A stretch of DNA of 9,028 nucleotides from an uncultured Alphaproteobacteria bacterium (GTDB taxonomy: Bacteria; Pseudomonadota; Alphaproteobacteria; Caulobacterales; Parvularculaceae): contig CALKYG010000481.1 in the NCBI GenBank assembly GCA_938003575.1, positions 1 through 9,028 on the forward strand. The letters are read 5' to 3'. Shown piece after piece: positions 6,016 through 9,028 of the stretch. Made by a program: the position numbers and the translations under genes. The notes beneath the pieces are model-generated. The model worked only from the letters and a program-made list of their open reading frames with translations. It ran no database searches and was not told where the DNA came from. Position 1 is the stretch's first letter. Every line of letters starts with the position of its first letter.

Positions 6016-6896
6016 AGCTGGATCTTTCCCCGTATTTTCCTCGGCACCGAGATGTCGCAGAGGTCCTTCACGAAACCCGTTTCATCGACATAGTCCATGT
6101 CTTTCAGATATTGAAGGAACGCGGCGCTGTCCGACTTCAACACCTTGATGTCCGGCCGCTCTTCAGCCGGCAGGTCCGCTGCGATCCGCATGCGAACGAT
6201 CGGCGTCGGGCGTTTGGGCGGTTCGCCGCGCTCGATCCGTCGGGCGTTGTTCATGCCGTCGAGGATCCATCCCCATACCGTATAGCGGGAATCGAGACTT
6301 GAGCGCGCGTCGCCGATGACCAGAAAAAACTGGCTGTTGGCGCTGCCAGGGTCGGTCGCCCGCGCCATCGACATGACGCCCGGGCAATGCGCGCCCCATA
6401 TATTGACGCGGCGGTCGGCGCGAAGCGACCGGAGCGATTCCGGCTCCGCCGCCGCAGGCACGCCGTCGATGAGGCCGATCCGGGCCGCCTGACGATCCCG
6501 CCCGATCACCGTGAAATGTGAAATTTCCTGCGTGTCGTGGACGAATTCCGGCGGAATGTTCGGAAGATGCGAGTCTCCCGTGCCGTCGCCTTTCGGATCG
6601 CCGCCCTGTGCGACGAACCCTTCGATGACGCGATGAAAGGTGAGGCCGTCATAGAATTTCTCGCGGACGAGGGTCTTTATCTGCTCGACATGCTTTGGTG
6701 CGAGATCGGGCCTCATCTCGATATAGAGCGGCCCTGCGGGCAGTTCGATGACCAGCATGTTTTCCAGGTCGACGTCGCGCCACGCGTCCGCCGGCGCGTC
6801 GATGATCGCCTGCGCCGGGTTCGGCGGCGGGTCCTTGGCGGCGAGCGCGGGACCTGCAAGCAGGGCCGATAATCCCAAAGCCGTTACTGTACGCAT
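6012..6896 (-). CDS. ppiA: Exported peptidyl-prolyl cis-trans isomerase (cyclophilin)
   Basis: This 294-residue cyclophilin has a Sec-type signal peptide (MRTVTALGLSALLAGPALA, cleavage after about Ala19), so it should act on folding proteins in the periplasm. The core contains FYDGLTFHRVIEGFVAQGGD (81-100) with Arg89, Phe94 and Gln97 of the active site; Met61 of human CypA is Val95. SQFF lies at 188-191 and SLDSRYTVWGW at 200-210. An extra segment of about 45 residues (about 122-168) interrupts the core between the active-site loop and GVMSMARATDPGSANSQFF, and about 55 residues extend past the fold at the C-terminus. The start at 6896 rather than 6917 is chosen because it has AGGGAGTG (6903-6910) at good spacing and begins exactly at the signal peptide. 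It is co-translated with the cytoplasmic cyclophilin gene (ATGA overlap) and is probably its paralogue. The symbol is by location, not by proven orthology. Confidence 0.92.
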   Translation of the reverse strand: MRTVTALGLSALLAGPALAAKDPPPNPAQAIIDAPADAWRDVDLENMLVIELPAGPLYIEMRPDLAPKHVEQIKTLVREKFYDGLTFHRVIEGFVAQGGDPKGDGTGDSHLPNIPPEFVHDTQEISHFTVIGRDRQAARIGLIDGVPAAAEPESLRSLRADRRVNIWGAHCPGVMSMARATDPGSANSQFFLVIGDARSSLDSRYTVWGWILDGMNNARRIERGEPPKRPTPIVRMRIAADLPAEERPDIKVLKSDSAAFLQYLKDMDYVDETGFVKDLCDISVPRKIRGKIQL

Positions 6897-6987
6897 CGAA
6901 ATCACTCCCTGGTCCATGCGACCCCGCTAGCCCCGAATTGTGACCGTCGTTCGACAACCGCCCGCCCCTGTCAAGGCCCGGTCGGAT

Positions 6988-7980
6988 CTATAGCCACCCG
7001 CGCCGCTTGAAGAAATAGAAAGGCAGGATGGCGGATATGACCATCAAAAGGATGGCGAAAGGATAGCCGAAGGGCCATTCCAGTTCAGGCATGAACCGGA
7101 AGTTCATGCCGTAAATCGAAGCGATCAGCGTCGGCGGGAGAAATACGACGGCTGCGACCGAGAAAATCTTGATGATGGCGTTCTGCTCGATATTGATCAT
7201 TCCGAGCGTCGCTTCGAGCAGAAAATTGTTCTTCTGGTTGATGAAGCCGGCGTGATCGGTGAGCGCCTGGATGTCGCGGGTCAAGGATTTGAGGCGGGTT
7301 TCAAATTCCTTTCCCGGCTTGCTTGCGCTGGTCGCCGCCGCGAAAAATGTCACGACACGCAGAAGCGAGGTGAGGCTCTCGCGGATTTTCGACAGGAGAT
7401 CGCCCTTGCGGCCCAACTGTTCCAGCACCGACTGAAAATCGCGCCGCTTCGGCTTTTCGCGCGTCCGGCGCTTTCCGGCCGTCGCGCTCGCCGGCTTTTC
7501 GCTTCTAGGCTCGCGAAAAATAGCCGCCGACACCGTATCGAGTTCATGGGCGGCGCGCTCCAGGATGTCAGCGAGACGCTCCACGACCGATTCAAGCAGA
7601 CCGACCGCCACGAGGTTTGCCGACTGCACCGGGCCGCGCTCGCAGCGCGCGGCGTAATTGGCGATCGCCCGCGGCTCCTCATAGCGCAGCGTAATCAGGC
7701 GTTCCTTCGCCAGTATCAGCGTCAAGGGAGAAATGACAGCGTCGTCGCCGTCCGTATGAGAAATCACATTCGCCGTCATGAAAACGGCAGGTCCCTCGAC
7801 ATACAGCCGGCTCGAAAGTTCAATCTCCTGAACTTCCTCCCGCGTCGGAACGTCTATCCCGAACGCCGCCTCAACGCTTTCCTCCTCCTCCTTCGTCGGA
7901 TGCAGCATGTCCAGCCAGACGGCGTCGAACGGCGTCTCAGCGCCCGCTAAAGCATCGACCCTGCCATATTGTCTAATCAT
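6988..7980 (-). CDS. corA: CorA-type magnesium/cobalt transporter
   Basis: This 330-residue CorA family channel for Mg2+ (often also Co2+/Ni2+) would be a homopentamer in the inner membrane. The large N-terminal cytoplasmic domain (1-265) contains the VWLDMLHPT start (21-29) and a long helical stalk. Two C-terminal membrane helices follow (about 270-291 and 305-323), the first ending in the diagnostic YGMNF selectivity motif with Gly291-Met292-Asn293, then the short MPELEWPFGYPF loop. The basic tail FFKRRGWL is also typical. A Lys/Arg-rich linker (about 157-181) sits within the cytoplasmic domain before DFQSVLEQLG. The start at 7980 has a distant GGAAA ribosome site. The gene lies 51 nt after coaD and 91 nt before the exported cyclophilin gene, all on one strand. 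Family call firm; ion preference not readable from sequence. Confidence 0.95.
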   Translation of the reverse strand: MIRQYGRVDALAGAETPFDAVWLDMLHPTKEEEESVEAAFGIDVPTREEVQEIELSSRLYVEGPAVFMTANVISHTDGDDAVISPLTLILAKERLITLRYEEPRAIANYAARCERGPVQSANLVAVGLLESVVERLADILERAAHELDTVSAAIFREPRSEKPASATAGKRRTREKPKRRDFQSVLEQLGRKGDLLSKIRESLTSLLRVVTFFAAATSASKPGKEFETRLKSLTRDIQALTDHAGFINQKNNFLLEATLGMINIEQNAIIKIFSVAAVVFLPPTLIASIYGMNFRFMPELEWPFGYPFAILLMVISAILPFYFFKRRGWL

Positions 7981-8031
7981 CGGGGACCAGTTTCCGCAAT
8001 CTTTGGCGACGAGCGACGAATTCCCGACATG

Positions 8032-8535
8032 TCATTTCCCGGCGAATTTCGCCTTGAGGGCGGCTGCGACCGCAGGCGGCACGAAAGCATCGATGGAGCC
8101 GCCAAGCCGTGCGATCTCCTTTACCAGCCGCGAGGCGATGAATTGATACCGGACATCCGCCATCAGGAAGACGGTTTCAATATCGTCGTTCAGCTTCTGG
8201 TTCATACCGACCATCTGGAATTCGTATTCAAAATCGGAAACAGCGCGCAGTCCGCGAATGATGAAATTGGCGTTCTGCGCCTCCGCGAACTTCATCAGCA
8301 GCGTTTCGAACGGAACGACGCGGATCGGCACGCCGGACTTCTGCGATAGTTTCGCCATTTCGCTCGATACCATCGCCACGCGCTCTTCTAGAGCGAACAA
8401 GGGACCCTTGTCGCGGTTGATGGCGACGCCGACGACAAGTTCGTCGACCATTTTGACGGCCCGCTCGATAATGTCGACATGCCCGAGCGTGATCGGATCG
8501 AAAGTGCCGGGATAAAGACCAATGCGCGCCGCCAT
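8032..8535 (-). CDS. coaD: Phosphopantetheine adenylyltransferase
   Basis: CoaD catalyses the fourth step of coenzyme A synthesis: ATP plus 4'-phosphopantetheine gives dephospho-CoA and pyrophosphate, in the cytoplasm. The 167-residue length is normal. Visible motifs are YPGTFDPITLGHVDI (8-22) with the nucleotidyltransferase T-x-G-H signature (Thr16, His19), INRDKGPLF (39-47), FIIRGLRAVSDFEYE (91-105), and IASRLVKEIARLGG (133-146), the counterpart of ISSxxVKE in E. coli. The Ala-Ser form is, from memory, usual in alphaproteobacteria. The start at 8535 has GAGGAA (8542-8547) six bases upstream, within the last codons of gyrA, and only 3 nt separate the genes, so coaD is almost certainly co-transcribed and coupled with gyrA. 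Confidence 0.97.
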   Translation of the reverse strand: MAARIGLYPGTFDPITLGHVDIIERAVKMVDELVVGVAINRDKGPLFALEERVAMVSSEMAKLSQKSGVPIRVVPFETLLMKFAEAQNANFIIRGLRAVSDFEYEFQMVGMNQKLNDDIETVFLMADVRYQFIASRLVKEIARLGGSIDAFVPPAVAAALKAKFAGK

Positions 8536-8538
8536 TCG

Positions 8539-9028
8539 CTATTCCTCGCCCTCGCCTTCGCCGATATCCTCAATCCGCTCGACCGACACGACCTTTTCGT
8601 CCTCGCCGGTGCGGAAGATCGTGACGCCCTGAGTGTTCCGGCCGGCGATCCTGATGCCGCTGATCGGCGTGCGGATCAGCTGCCCGCCGTCGGTGACCAG
8701 CATGATCTGGTCGGTTTCCTCCACCGGGAAAGAAGCGCAAACAGGCCCGTTACGGTCATTTACGACAATGGCGATGATGCCTTTGCCGCCGCGCCCCGAT
8801 GTTCGATATTCATAAGACGACGAGCGCTTGCCGTAGCCGTTCTGCGTCACTGTGAGGATGAATTGCTCCGCCGCGCCGAGCTGGGCGATCCTTTCAGGGC
8901 TGAGCGCGGTCGGCGGCGTCGCATCCTCATCCGCCTCGTCGTCGCTTTCCTCGCCGGCCGCGCGACGCATCGCTGCTGCGTGCTTCAAATAGGCCCGCGC
9001 CTCGTCCGTTGTCGCATCGACGCCGCGG
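8539..9028 (-). CDS. gyrA: DNA gyrase subunit A, C-terminal end (start beyond window)
   Basis: Only the last 162 residues are present. They form the final blades of the GyrA C-terminal beta-pinwheel, the domain that wraps DNA and lets gyrase introduce negative supercoils. Recognisable blocks are NGYGKRSSSYEYRTSGRGG followed by KGIIAI, then SFPVEETDQIMLVTDGGQL and RIAGRNTQGVTIF, ending in VVSVERIED. Before them is the RAYLKHAAAMRRAAG helix and an acidic insert (GEESDDEADED) that splits the domain in many alphaproteobacterial GyrAs. The protein ends in an acidic GEGEGEE tail. The catalytic N-terminal domain with the active-site Tyr and the quinolone-resistance region lies outside the window. 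The frame reads openly to the window edge without a stop; its TAG is at 8539-8541, just before coaD. Confidence 0.96.
   Translation of the reverse strand, partial: RGVDATTDEARAYLKHAAAMRRAAGEESDDEADEDATPPTALSPERIAQLGAAEQFILTVTQNGYGKRSSSYEYRTSGRGGKGIIAIVVNDRNGPVCASFPVEETDQIMLVTDGGQLIRTPISGIRIAGRNTQGVTIFRTGEDEKVVSVERIEDIGEGEGEE

Noticed and set aside
6897..6917. Seven-residue longer start for the exported cyclophilin (ATG at 6917)
   Set aside because: The longer start would place Asp and other extra residues before the signal peptide, and the ribosome site AGGGAGTG lies between the two ATGs, favouring 6896.
6969..6974. Perfect minus-strand TTGACA as a promoter for the exported cyclophilin gene
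   Set aside because: There is no acceptable -10 hexamer 15-19 nt downstream, so the -35 match alone is not enough in GC-rich sequence.
7252..7950. Plus-strand open frame of 232 codons antisense to corA
   Set aside because: It is an Arg-rich shadow of the confirmed CorA gene, which has its GMN motif and membrane helices.

Overview
The window is a GC-rich, gene-dense stretch of bacterial chromosome, most probably from an alphaproteobacterium. The reasons are the gyrA-coaD gene order followed by two adjacent cyclophilin genes, and the alphaproteobacterial style of the GyrA C-terminus (an acidic insert inside the C-terminal domain) and of CoaD (IASRLVKE where E. coli has ISSSLVKE). I see no mobile element, phage gene, CRISPR array, tRNA or rRNA. 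No intergenic gap is longer than about 165 bases. Ten genes are supported; nine read on the minus strand and one, the AidB-like gene, on the plus strand.

Layout, right to left for the minus strand. (1) 9028 down to 4545 is a co-directional series: the C-terminal end of gyrA (cut by the window edge), coaD (3-nt gap), a CorA-type Mg2+/metal transporter, an exported cyclophilin, a cytoplasmic cyclophilin (4-nt ATGA overlap), a small DUF4282-like membrane protein, and a GNAT acetyltransferase. (2) The GNAT gene converges on the plus-strand AidB-like acyl-CoA dehydrogenase gene (2899-4548), and their stop codons overlap by 4 nt. (3) A 121-nt divergent spacer (2778-2898) separates the AidB-like gene from a second minus-strand operon: a DUF5671-like five-helix membrane protein with a pseudopilin-like C-terminal domain, a 180-residue protein of unknown family, and a lipoprotein amidohydrolase of the YtcJ/AepA type that runs off the left edge. 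This operon is very tight (5-nt gap, then an ATGA overlap).

Taken together, the right part is housekeeping: DNA supercoiling, coenzyme A synthesis, metal uptake and protein folding. The left part is accessory metabolism and envelope functions. I do not see a clearly new multi-gene system. The least explained items are the membrane/pseudopilin fusion with its unknown 180-residue partner and an exported amidohydrolase, and the AidB-like protein, whose C-terminal domain is net acidic rather than obviously DNA-binding.
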